In this document: in pieces, positions 36,385-43,325 of the stretch
Layout: each line of letters opens with the position of its first letter
Position numbering within the stretch: the stretch's first letter is position 1
Virus record (IMG/VR): IMGVR_UViG_3300020202_000123
Coordinates: 1 to 43,325 of that record
DNA length: 43,325 bases
Source: a virus
Reading direction: 5' to 3' (one strand)
Translations under genes and position numbers: made by a program
The notes under the pieces: model-generated
Told to the model about the DNA's origin: nothing
What the model saw: the letters and a program-made list of their open reading frames with translations, nothing else
The model's database searches: none

Positions 36385-37335
36385 ATGGCAAACGAACTTT
36401 TCATTCCCTCGACGTTAGACGCGGCACTCGCGACGAGCACTGCGGACTACGCGAAATTCATCACGGACAACGTTTATAACTCGAACGTCATCCTCGGACT
36501 CACCAAAGAGCGCAAGCGCATGATCAATGGCGGCGTCTCGATTGTGTATCCGCTCATTAAGGCCGACCAGAACAACGGTGGCTTCTACCTCGGCGACAGC
36601 CCGCTCAACACGACCCAGACGGACGTTGAAGGTCAGGTCGAATACCGCTGGCAGAACCTGTACGAACCCATCCAGCTGACGCGTGACGAAGAGCGCATCA
36701 ACTCGGGCGACGAACACCGCATCATCAACCTCGCCGGTGAGAAGATGCAGCGCAGCGAACTTGCGATCTCGAAGCGCCTCGAACAGGCTCTCTCGACGCC
36801 GGTTGCCGGTGCCAATAACCTCATCGACTTCGAAACGATGGTCGGTACGGGTACTCTCGGCACGGTTGCGGGCGCGACGGACACCTTCTGGCAGTCGACG
36901 GTTACGACCTCGGGTAGCTTTGCCGCCCAGGGTCTCTCCGATATGACGACGGCGACGTACGCTGTTTCGTCCTCGGCCACGGTTGATAATCCGACTCACT
37001 ACATCACGAACAAGACGATCTTCCAGTACTACGAGCAGACTCGTCTTCCGCTTGAACGCATCCAGAATGGCAACCTGTCCGCCAACGCTGGCTTCAAGAA
37101 CCTGACGTTCAAAGGCGTCCCGGTTGTGTATGGCAACTTCATCGGCTCGGGCCTCATGTTCGGTATCAACATGAACTACGTTGATCTCGTCGTGGACACC
37201 GAAACGGACTTCGCCATGACTCCTTGGGTTATGCCGACCAACCAGACGGCGAAGGTTGCCTTCATCCTCTGGCGCGGAAACCTCTGCACGTACAACAGGC
37301 GGAGACACTTCAAATTAACATCAATCACTGCCTAA
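36385..37335 (+). CDS. major capsid protein, 316 aa
   Basis: ATG at 36385. The pattern of N-arm (NELFIPSTLDAALATSTADYAKFITDNVYNSNVILG), E-loop region with QVEYRWQNLYEPIQLTRDEE, and the C-terminal YVDLVVDTETDFAMTPWVMPTNQTAKVAFILWRGNLCTYNRRRHFKL fits the phage capsid families of HK97 fold. Hundreds of copies build the head. The gene ends 3 bases before an inserted LAGLIDADG gene. Codons are more biased (many ACG, ATC, CTC) than those of its neighbours, as expected for the most expressed gene. Confidence 0.85.
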   Translation: MANELFIPSTLDAALATSTADYAKFITDNVYNSNVILGLTKERKRMINGGVSIVYPLIKADQNNGGFYLGDSPLNTTQTDVEGQVEYRWQNLYEPIQLTRDEERINSGDEHRIINLAGEKMQRSELAISKRLEQALSTPVAGANNLIDFETMVGTGTLGTVAGATDTFWQSTVTTSGSFAAQGLSDMTTATYAVSSSATVDNPTHYITNKTIFQYYEQTRLPLERIQNGNLSANAGFKNLTFKGVPVVYGNFIGSGLMFGINMNYVDLVVDTETDFAMTPWVMPTNQTAKVAFILWRGNLCTYNRRRHFKLTSITA

Positions 37336-37338
37336 TTA

Positions 37339-37824
37339 ATGGTATCTGAAACCGACAAGGCTTGGTTGGCTGGGATTGTAGATGGGGAGGGTTGTATTAC
37401 CTTCCACAGAAATAGGTCTGGCTCTAATAAGGCAACACCCGCTTTCTACGTCTGCAATACCAACGAAACTCTAATGCTGAAAGTGGTTTCAATTCTGAAA
37501 TCAGAAGGAATTGAATATTACTACAGAGTTAGAACTAAATCTGAGGAATCAAAAAAGAATCGTGGTTGGAAGGATGTGTATTCGTTGAGGGTTTCAAAAA
37601 TTGATTCACTCACTAAGTTTCTACTCCTTATTAGACCCTATTTGATTTCTAAGTGCCAACAGTCCGACTTGGTTTATCAGAGTCTTTTAGCAACTAATAA
37701 ACTTAATGGCTTAAAAGATGGCTCCATTAATGAAATCAGAATACCTTACGCAAATAGAGTTTGGGAGTTAAACAAAAAGGGCAATAAGCCACTTGTTCAC
37801 ATACCCACTCTAAAGGAGATTTAA
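37339..37824 (+). CDS. LAGLIDADG homing endonuclease, 161 aa
   Basis: ATG at 37339. The first motif is WLAGIVDGEGCITF (residues ~9-22) with the catalytic acid in DGEG; only one such motif is seen, so it should work as a dimer. The rest is beta-rich with basic residues (RVRTKSEESKKNRGWKDVYSLRVSKI). The gene is clearly A+T-richer than the capsid gene before it. It stands free, not within an intron, and would spread by cutting capsid-locus DNA of phages that lack it. Confidence 0.9.
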   Translation: MVSETDKAWLAGIVDGEGCITFHRNRSGSNKATPAFYVCNTNETLMLKVVSILKSEGIEYYYRVRTKSEESKKNRGWKDVYSLRVSKIDSLTKFLLLIRPYLISKCQQSDLVYQSLLATNKLNGLKDGSINEIRIPYANRVWELNKKGNKPLVHIPTLKEI

Positions 37825-37825
37825 A

Positions 37826-38098
37826 TTGGCAGCAGTAACCCCCACGGCAGGCACCATCAAGGCCGAATCGTTTGGCTCCCTCAAGGCGACCTTTGCCGAT
37901 TTCGCGGGAACCTTGGATACGGGCGATACGTGGGCCTCTGGTATTCCCGGCATCGTTGCGGTGATTCCGATTCAGAACGACTCAAACTCGACGCAAGCTT
38001 CGGCTGGTGTTGGTTGCACGGTCTCTGGATCCACGATCACGTTCGTCCTCGGTGAAGATAATACCGCCGTTAAACTAATCGTTCTTTCAAAGTCATAA
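37826..38098 (+). CDS. small head/decoration-type protein, 90 aa
   Basis: TTG at 37826 with AAAGGAG upstream. Beta-rich and Gly/Thr/Ala-rich, with DTWASGIPGIVAVIPIQND and a hydrophobic VGCTVSGSTITFVLG strand, as in small capsid-associated beta proteins. Probably decorates or cements the head. Confidence 0.55.
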   Translation: MAAVTPTAGTIKAESFGSLKATFADFAGTLDTGDTWASGIPGIVAVIPIQNDSNSTQASAGVGCTVSGSTITFVLGEDNTAVKLIVLSKS

Positions 38099-38178
38099 CA
38101 ATCTGTTTGGTGGGCCTCGGGCCGGAGGCACCCTGTGAGTTGTCCAAGCTACAGCCCACTAAACTCTAGGAGAAATTA
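38099..38178 (+). other. 80-base gap with nested hairpin
   Basis: GTGGGC (38110-38115) pairs with GCCCAC (38154-38159), and CCTC/GAGG (38115-38128) can form a small hairpin inside. There is no T-run. It may protect or divide messages between head genes. Confidence 0.35.
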
Positions 38179-38625
38179 ATGCAGATTCAACAGTTAAATA
38201 AAAACAGCGCGGATCGCGTGCTGATCGTCGTCAAGAACGTGGACGGCGGTGGTTCTATCACGACGGGTCTTGCGGTTGCGCTGTGCGAAGCGGGTGCCTC
38301 GATTGACGGCGTCTCGGCGGTTAAACTGACGGGCGCTCGTGGTAAAGGTTTCGCGGGTATCGCAGCTGGGGACATCGCGATCAACGCTTTCGGTCTGGTC
38401 ACGGCTTGGGGCTATGCGGCCTCGGTTCAGATCAGCGCAGTCGGCTCTTCGATCACGGTTACGGCTGGTGACGTTCTGAAACCCGGTGCGGTTGCAGGAA
38501 CACTCTTTAGCGCGATTGCCAATGAAGCTATCTCGACGCAGCTTTACAAGTACGTCTACGTCGCGAGCTCTCAGACGATCTCGGCCAACCCGGTCTGGAC
38601 GGCTGGTATCGTTCGGGCTCTGTAA
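38179..38625 (+). CDS. head decoration-type protein, 148 aa
   Basis: ATG at 38179 with AGGAG upstream. Beta-rich, Ala/Gly/Thr/Ser-rich, with GFAGIAAGDIAINAFGLVTAWGYAASVQI and YVYVASSQTISANPVWTAGIVRAL. This composition and position suggest an abundant capsid-surface protein. Codon bias matches the capsid gene, which supports high expression. Confidence 0.6.
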   Translation: MQIQQLNKNSADRVLIVVKNVDGGGSITTGLAVALCEAGASIDGVSAVKLTGARGKGFAGIAAGDIAINAFGLVTAWGYAASVQISAVGSSITVTAGDVLKPGAVAGTLFSAIANEAISTQLYKYVYVASSQTISANPVWTAGIVRAL

Positions 38626-38636
38626 GGAATAAGCGA

Positions 38637-38858
38637 ATGACACTTCCAGTTCCGATTACTCATCTCAAGAATGCTGCGACGGGTGCGGAGCTGGAAGTTT
38701 TTCGTTGTGAGACTGATGGGGGTATCGTCCTCCCCTTTCAGGACAGTTTAGAGCTTCACGCGGGTCACAAGCTGAGAAACCCCGTGATTCTAAAAGAGGG
38801 AGAACTTGAAGCTATCGCAGAGGAATGGCGGAGGCATGATGATTTACAGCGATCCTAA
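38637..38858 (+). CDS. hypothetical protein, 73 aa
   Basis: ATG at 38637. The product reads PVPITHLKNAATGAELEVFRCE then a acidic helix LEAIAEEWRRHDDL. It overlaps the following glycosyltransferase start. Function unknown. Confidence 0.5.
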   Translation: MTLPVPITHLKNAATGAELEVFRCETDGGIVLPFQDSLELHAGHKLRNPVILKEGELEAIAEEWRRHDDLQRS

Positions 38859-39627
38859 TGAGGGGAAAGTTCCGGGGGAAGTAAGAGTCACGATATCTAT
38901 ACCGAATATGGGTTATACACCTGTTGAGGCTTATGCCAATCGGTTGATGAACCTATTTCACTTGGGCAAGCTGCAGGCAGAATCCTGGGCAATGGATAAG
39001 TCAACCAAGTTTCGGTTCTTCTTCTCCTGTGTGGGTCGAATCTTCACGCCAGTTGCGAGAGACGAAGCGGCTAAGCACGCGCTCGAGACGGACTCCGACT
39101 ACCTTTTCATGATCGACGATGACATGATGTGCCCGGATGATATGTTTGAAAAGCTCTACGCCCACAACGTCGATATTGTGGCTCCCCTTGCCTTCACGCG
39201 CAATGCTCCCCATAAGCCTGTCATGTACTCCTGCGTGGAAGGCTACGATCACGTGATGAAGAAAGACTACTTCGTAAACCACGCCGTTATGAAGTATCCG
39301 AAGAATGAGCTTGTCGAGTGTGATGCGGTTGGGTTTGGCGCAGTCCTCATCAAGACCGATGTGCTCCGCAAGGTTAAAGAGAAGAACGGTTCCTGGTTCA
39401 TGTCAACGTGCGGAACGGGCGAAGACATCTACTTCTGCTACAAGGCTAAGAAGACTGGAGCCCGCGTTTTCATGGACACCAGTGTGAAGCTAGGCCATCT
39501 CTCCCACCCCCTCGAAATCACCGAAGAGTATGTGGAGGAGTTCCGCAAGAAGCACGATGATGGGCTCAATGATAAGAAGTTCAGGACCTACGACAAGTAT
39601 GCTCATAAGCTTGTGAGGGAACAGTGA
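38836..39627 (+). CDS. GT-A glycosyltransferase-like protein, 263 aa
   Basis: ATG at 38836 (or the next codon) with GGCGGAGGC upstream. VTISIPNMGYTPVEAY, then DSDYLFMIDDDMMCPDDMFEKLYA carries a DDD metal-binding (DxD) motif, followed by NVDIVAPLAFTRNAP, AVGFGAVLIKTDVL, and GTGEDIYFCYKAKKTGARVFMD, the acceptor-side ED motif. These are family-2-like features. It probably adds sugars to a virion component or host surface. The three-gene glycosyltransferase set starts here. Confidence 0.82.
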   Translation: MMIYSDPNEGKVPGEVRVTISIPNMGYTPVEAYANRLMNLFHLGKLQAESWAMDKSTKFRFFFSCVGRIFTPVARDEAAKHALETDSDYLFMIDDDMMCPDDMFEKLYAHNVDIVAPLAFTRNAPHKPVMYSCVEGYDHVMKKDYFVNHAVMKYPKNELVECDAVGFGAVLIKTDVLRKVKEKNGSWFMSTCGTGEDIYFCYKAKKTGARVFMDTSVKLGHLSHPLEITEEYVEEFRKKHDDGLNDKKFRTYDKYAHKLVREQ

Positions 39628-40874
39628 AGCCCACATTTTCCATCCTCATCCCTACCTTCAATAACCCAGAACTCTTAAACTCCTGCGTACGCTCAATCGT
39701 AAGCACTGGAGCCACTATCTCCGGTAAAGCGAAGCTCATCATCGTCAATAATGGGAAGCAGCCTTGTAAACAAGAATTTGCACACTTAAAGAATGTTGTA
39801 GTCCTCGATGCCGAAGATAACCTCGGCTGGGAAGGTGGACTGAAACTCGGTATGACAGAAGCTGAAGGCGATTTCGTCTGCTTCCAAAATGACGATACTT
39901 TCCTCCCATTCACCTCGCACAAGTTTTATGACCACCTCCTCACCCCATTTCAGGATGAGAGTGTGGCTGCTGTCGGCCCCATGACAACGACCGCCGCTGG
40001 TCTCCAGTCGATCTATCATCCCAGAGCAGTTCCCGTTCCTGTTGAAGCCCCCTATTTAATTTTCTTCACAGTCATGGTGAGGAGATCATCACTGGATGAG
40101 GTTGGCGGGATAGATGACACCCTGCCCGGTGGAGACGACATCGACCTATCCATGAGGTTCCGTTATGCGGGTAAAAAAGTCCTCATTAACCCAAACGCCT
40201 TCCTCATCCATCATGGATTTAAGACTGGTACGCGCGTGAAAGGTGACCACACCGTCGATGGCGGCTGGAACTCTCCCCAGATGACCGAGCGAACGAATAT
40301 GGCTCTAATCAAGAAGCATGGGTTTAAGAAGTTTGCTGAAACCCTGATCTACGGCCAATACAAGGAATACTCCACTCGCACTGCTATGGACATTGAGGGT
40401 GATCTTATCCGCACGATGGTCAAGTCGGATGATGTCGTACTTGAACTCGGCTGCGGCTACCGTAAGACCATTGAGAAGTCAGTCGGAATGGACATTGTGC
40501 CGCTTGGCGAGACTATCCCTCATGCCGACATGCAACCCAGTGTCGCAGACGTAACGGGTGACGTCACTAAGATCCTCCCATTTGAAGACAAAGAATTCGA
40601 CGTTATTATCGCCCGTCATATCCTAGAACACTGTCTCGATACTGTGAAAACCATTTCCCAATGGACAGAGAAGCTTCGGATTGGCGGGCGACTTATCGTT
40701 GCGGTCCCGGATGAGCGAGTCACGGCTGGCATTCCTCTTGATTCTACCCACGTTCATGCATTTACCCCGGATAGCTTGAAGCACATTGCAGAAAAATGCG
40801 GACTTGAAGAATTATCAGATCAGTCGGCTGAGAATGGGATTAGCTTCGTGAGTGTTTTTAGGAGGGTTGCGTGA
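39624..40874 (+). CDS. family-2 glycosyltransferase fused to SAM methyltransferase, 416 aa
   Basis: GTG at 39624 overlaps the previous stop. Residues ~1-230: FSILIPTFNNPELLNSCVRSI, LIIVNNGKQ, GWEGGLKLGMTEAEGDFVCFQNDDTFLP (DD), and GGIDDTLPGGDDIDLSMRFRYAGKK, all family-2 motifs. Residues ~260-416: VVLELGCGYRK (SAM motif I), FEDKEFDVIIARHILEHCLDTV and LRIGGRLIVAVPDE, a class I methyltransferase with the EHC pattern. One polypeptide would transfer a sugar and methylate it or a second site. The two domains are in one frame with no stop between them. Confidence 0.88.
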   Translation: MKPTFSILIPTFNNPELLNSCVRSIVSTGATISGKAKLIIVNNGKQPCKQEFAHLKNVVVLDAEDNLGWEGGLKLGMTEAEGDFVCFQNDDTFLPFTSHKFYDHLLTPFQDESVAAVGPMTTTAAGLQSIYHPRAVPVPVEAPYLIFFTVMVRRSSLDEVGGIDDTLPGGDDIDLSMRFRYAGKKVLINPNAFLIHHGFKTGTRVKGDHTVDGGWNSPQMTERTNMALIKKHGFKKFAETLIYGQYKEYSTRTAMDIEGDLIRTMVKSDDVVLELGCGYRKTIEKSVGMDIVPLGETIPHADMQPSVADVTGDVTKILPFEDKEFDVIIARHILEHCLDTVKTISQWTEKLRIGGRLIVAVPDERVTAGIPLDSTHVHAFTPDSLKHIAEKCGLEELSDQSAENGISFVSVFRRVA

Positions 40875-40903
40875 TGTATGAAAATCGTTTAGGGGGTAAA
40901 TAG
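40874..40903 (+). pseudogene. nine-codon remnant resembling the next gene's start
   Basis: ATG at 40874 reads MYENRLGGK and a stop. The next protein begins with YYENRLGRN. The six shared residues YENRLG suggest a decayed copy of a glycosyltransferase start, or a leader made by duplication. A short frame like this may also be chance. Confidence 0.25.
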
Positions 40904-41814
40904 TGCTTCGTACAGCAATCTACTACGAAAACCGACTTGGACGTAATGACGGGAATCCCTTATATTGCCACGCCGCCCTAAAAAGAATGCAGGAAAAAGG
41001 TCTCCTGGAGCACGATCACCTCATCCCGACCGGCGAGACCAAAGTATTCGGACAGTACGACCTCAACTTCTGGGTGGACTGGGGTGAAGACGGCCTCACT
41101 GGTCTCCTTCCCTATGAACCCGAGTGGCCAAAGAATGGCGCGCCTATCCTCTACTGGGCAAGCGATACGCACCTTGGATACGACTACCGCCTCATGCGCG
41201 CCAAGATGTCCGACCTAGTTTTCGTTGCCCAGAAAGACGCTGTGGATCGCATGAAGGCTGATGGAGTTACCGCACCCGTCATCTGGCTCCCTCACGCGGT
41301 CGAACCTCGCGCCTACTGCGACATCGACTCCGAGGACGGCTCAAAACCTTACAACTTCCTCACTAAGAAGTATGACCTTTGCTTCGTGGGACACGTAAGC
41401 TCCCAGAATCGCGTAGATGCCCTTGACCATATGTTCCGTGAGTTTCCCAACTTCTACTACGGACAGAAGCTCTTCAATGACGCTGCTCTCAAGTATGCCG
41501 AGTCGAAGATTGTCTTCAATATCAGCATGAAGGATGACCTCAACATGCGGTGCTTCGAGGTAATGGGCTCTAAGAGCTTCCTCCTCACGGACCACCAGTC
41601 GCACATTGAGGATCTCTTCATCCCCGGCAAGCATCTCGAAACCTACCGCTCGTTGGATGAGGCTGTGGACAAAGCGCGCTGGTACTTGAAAAACGACGAA
41701 GCTCGGGAGCGGATCGCTAAGTCCGGCTACGAAGAAGTCATGAAGAATCACACGATTGATAAGAGGCTCGAGGTCATGCTGACTGAGGCCAAAAAGTTAA
41801 TAGGAGAAAAGTAA
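40903..41814 (+). CDS. CgeB-like (GT-B) glycosyltransferase, 303 aa
   Basis: GTG at 40903 with AGGGGGT upstream. N-terminal half: FWVDWGEDGLTG, ILYWASDTHLGYDYRLM, VFVAQKDAVDRMKADG; C-terminal half: DLCFVGHVSSQNRVDALDHMF, LKYAESKIVFNISMKDDLNMRCFEVMGSKSFLLTD, then LFIPGKHLETYRSLDEAVDKARWYL. This is the Glycos_transf_1_2 (CgeB) layout, with the E-x-M-G-x-K site that binds sugar nucleotide. It works with the two previous enzymes, probably on virion proteins. Confidence 0.82.
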   Translation: MLRTAIYYENRLGRNDGNPLYCHAALKRMQEKGLLEHDHLIPTGETKVFGQYDLNFWVDWGEDGLTGLLPYEPEWPKNGAPILYWASDTHLGYDYRLMRAKMSDLVFVAQKDAVDRMKADGVTAPVIWLPHAVEPRAYCDIDSEDGSKPYNFLTKKYDLCFVGHVSSQNRVDALDHMFREFPNFYYGQKLFNDAALKYAESKIVFNISMKDDLNMRCFEVMGSKSFLLTDHQSHIEDLFIPGKHLETYRSLDEAVDKARWYLKNDEARERIAKSGYEEVMKNHTIDKRLEVMLTEAKKLIGEK

Positions 41815-42105
41815 ATGGCAGGAACAAAAAGACTTGCAGCGTCTGGTGAAGTTGGTAGTGAAGCTGGAAAACCGATTCGCGTCTATTCGTTTTCGGTGCT
41901 TTCTGGCGCAACTCCAGGAACATCAACTCTGAAAAATGGCGGTGCAAGCGGCACCACACTCTTCACCTACACTTGCCCAACTGCAAGCACTGACAACATC
42001 TTCGACTTCGGAGCTAAGGGGATGTTATTTCCGTCTGGCTGCTATTGGACGAAGGACGCTAACTCTACTGATATCAAAGTCAACTATGACCAGGAAGTCG
42101 GCTAA
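41815..42105 (+). CDS. small virion-region protein, 96 aa
   Basis: ATG at 41815 with GGAGAAA upstream. Ser/Thr/Gly-rich and beta-rich, with SVLSGATPGTSTLKNGGASGTTLFTY and a FDFGAKGMLFPSGCYW strand near the C-terminus. Similar proteins often accompany head or tail genes. Possible substrate of the glycosyltransferases due to high Ser/Thr. Function unknown. Confidence 0.55.
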   Translation: MAGTKRLAASGEVGSEAGKPIRVYSFSVLSGATPGTSTLKNGGASGTTLFTYTCPTASTDNIFDFGAKGMLFPSGCYWTKDANSTDIKVNYDQEVG

Positions 42106-42119
42106 AAAAGGATATAACT

Positions 42120-42572
42120 ATGCCCAACTACGTCTCAGTCCTCGGTGAATGGAAGCCTGCACAGGAGTTTTACATCAACCCCACTGCAAAGCGCGGTGAG
42201 AACCCGGTCTATGATGGCCCGGATCGCGCGGCACTCGACTACATGAAAGAGAACGGGCATGTGGATGAGGATGGTAAGCCGACTTCATTCGGTGAGCCGT
42301 ATAACGCCCTTGAAGAGAACATCATTAAGGCGCGTGAGATGGGCTACAAATCTGTAGACGAATATCTAATTGCCCGCAACAAGGATCCTAAGAAGCTCCG
42401 TGAGATGCAGGAGAAGAAGCTTGGCGTCATTGTTGAACACAAGAATCCTGAGAAGAAGCCTGCTGGAGTGTTCGAGTCAGGTGGAGATGACATGAGCGGG
42501 TCGGGCAAGGGTCGTAAGGGTGGATTCGGTGAACCCGCTGATGCCCCGTCTGCGAGACTTCCGAAAGCCTAA
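42120..42572 (+). CDS. hypothetical virion-region protein, 150 aa
   Basis: ATG at 42120 with AAAAAGGATA upstream. Has PNYVSVLGEWKPAQEFY at the start, ENPVYDGPDRAALDYMKENG, and a Gly/Lys-rich C-terminal tail (GSGKGRKGGFGEP). This type is seen near head genes of podoviruses. Function unknown. Confidence 0.55.
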   Translation: MPNYVSVLGEWKPAQEFYINPTAKRGENPVYDGPDRAALDYMKENGHVDEDGKPTSFGEPYNALEENIIKAREMGYKSVDEYLIARNKDPKKLREMQEKKLGVIVEHKNPEKKPAGVFESGGDDMSGSGKGRKGGFGEPADAPSARLPKA

Positions 42573-42839
42573 GTGCCTGCTGTAACCGTTTCCCCAACGG
42601 ACTCCACAGTCATTGTTGCGGCGGATTATAACCGGACTGCGCTCGTTATTTCCAATGCGGATTCCTCAGCCAACTGTCATATCTCATTTGGCGGCGTAGC
42701 AACCACGAATGATGCCTACATTGCTCCTGGCGGAAATATGACCTTGGCTGGGGACCGGATCTGGAAAGGTGCTATCAATGGCCTCTCCTCTTCCGGCTCC
42801 ATCACCATCAAGTATTCTTCTGCGAGCCCCGGAACGTGA
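42573..42839 (+). CDS. small beta-rich head or fibre-base protein, 88 aa
   Basis: GTG at 42573 directly after the previous stop. VTVSPTDSTVIVAADYNRTALVISNADSSANCHISFGG and GGNMTLAGDRIWKGAINGLSSSGSITIKYS are a common phage fold (a small beta sandwich with xNRTALxIxN). It overlaps the fibre start by 4 bases (GTGA), so both products are probably made together. Confidence 0.6.
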   Translation: MPAVTVSPTDSTVIVAADYNRTALVISNADSSANCHISFGGVATTNDAYIAPGGNMTLAGDRIWKGAINGLSSSGSITIKYSSASPGT

Positions 42840-43325
42840 CAGACTTTAGGATAGAGCGGAAGCAGACAACTTCCTCCGATATTGATCACAACTCGACAAC
42901 GAATCTTACTGTTGGAGATGTTCATACTCAATACGCCCTCTTAGCCGGTCGCTCAGGCGGTCAAACTCTCTACGGCGGCACGGCATCAGGCAACGGTCTA
43001 ACCCTCGCTTCAACCTCTCACAGCACGAAGGGGAAGATTTTCCTCGGTGCTCTTACCGCCTACGACGAGGTAAATGAACGTCTGGGTGTCGGAACAACGA
43101 GTCCGAGTAATAGGTTCCACGTCGTTCTAGTAGATACCGGTGTCGCTTCGATTACCGCCTCGTCGACGTCGATGACCCTGACTCCATCTAGCGACATCAC
43201 GTCGGGCAGCATTATCAGCGCCGGACTTAGCTCTGTCGTTACGACTACTGGAACTGCGTCTTTAACAGCGCTTCAGATTCGTGGTCTTTCATTTATCGTT
43301 GGTCACTCTGGTGATGGAACGCTCA
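42836..43325 (+). CDS. tail fibre protein, N-terminal part (continues at base 2)
   Basis: GTG at 42836 in a GTGA overlap. The N-terminus reads FRIERKQTTSSDIDHNSTTNLTVGDVHTQYALLAG, where the GDxHTQYxLLxG pattern is a frequent virion-binding or fibre-neck motif. A GxGTTSPSNRFHV repeat follows. The frame runs off the window end and continues at base 2 (first base of the window completes a codon) to 1270. Confidence 0.8.
   Translation, partial: MTDFRIERKQTTSSDIDHNSTTNLTVGDVHTQYALLAGRSGGQTLYGGTASGNGLTLASTSHSTKGKIFLGALTAYDEVNERLGVGTTSPSNRFHVVLVDTGVASITASSTSMTLTPSSDITSGSIISAGLSSVVTTTGTASLTALQIRGLSFIVGHSGDGTL
43222..43325. repeat. terminal direct repeat, right copy
   Basis: Identical to bases 1-104. 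Removing one copy leaves 43,221 bases and an uninterrupted fibre gene. Confidence 0.95.

Noticed and set aside
36415-37308. Long minus-strand frame of 297 codons opposite the capsid gene
   Set aside because: It is the mirror of a strongly codon-biased capsid gene. Composition (many Arg, Val, Asp, Glu) is that of an antisense shadow.
1-43325. CRISPR array, integrase with attachment site, or toxin-antitoxin pair
   Set aside because: No spaced direct repeats of array type, no tyrosine or serine recombinase motif, and no toxin partner beside the RHH gene were found; the RHH gene stands alone at the head of the early arm.

Overview
The window is one essentially complete genome of a tailed, short-tailed (podovirus-type) bacteriophage, opened inside a tail-fibre gene. 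The last 104 bases repeat the first 104 exactly, and joining the ends restores a 551-codon reading frame, so the sequence behaves as a circle of 43,221 unique bases. The host is not named by anything in the sequence. Strong Shine-Dalgarno sites, frequent GTG/TTG starts, sigma70-like promoters and two canonical DnaA boxes point to an ordinary bacterium, possibly Gram-negative. No integrase, tRNA, RNA polymerase, DNA polymerase or CRISPR array was found.

Layout. Two arms diverge from a control region at 28148-28306 and converge at about 10551. The left (minus-strand) arm, 28147 down to 10551, is the early arm: a ribbon-helix-helix regulator, a dense string of about 45 mostly tiny overlapping genes, an XRE regulator, a 3D-domain protein, a RecA-like helicase beside a putative origin with DnaA boxes, a PD-(D/E)XK nuclease, a Sak4-like ATPase, a DUF669-like single-strand binding protein, an ERCC4-type nuclease, an orphan DNA methyltransferase, a DUF3310 protein and an HNH endonuclease. 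Many of the short genes encode CxxC-type zinc-ribbon or single-membrane-span peptides that are joined by ATGA/GTGA overlaps.

The right (plus-strand) arm, 28307 to the end and on through 1-10554, is the late arm: terminase small and large subunits, a small gene set with a GroES-type co-chaperonin and a metallophosphoesterase, a terminator, a second copy of the late promoter, then portal, scaffold, major capsid protein, a LAGLIDADG endonuclease, decoration-like proteins, three glycosyltransferase genes (one fused to a methyltransferase), tail fibre, candidate lysis/membrane genes, an HNH endonuclease, two tail/neck proteins, a second fibre-like protein and three internal (ejection-type) proteins.

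How it works together (inference). The RHH protein, whose own promoter places the transcription start on its ATG, probably controls the early arm. The early arm supplies recombination functions and a helicase but no polymerase, so the host replisome is probably recruited at the DnaA-box origin. A conserved bipartite promoter present at 28237 and 32395 would drive packaging and then virion genes. The most unusual non-coding signals are a two-copy paired-hairpin RNA element with compensatory base changes ahead of two early genes (14696-14740 and 19181-19220), an interleaved pseudoknot at 14811-14875, and the shared late promoter.
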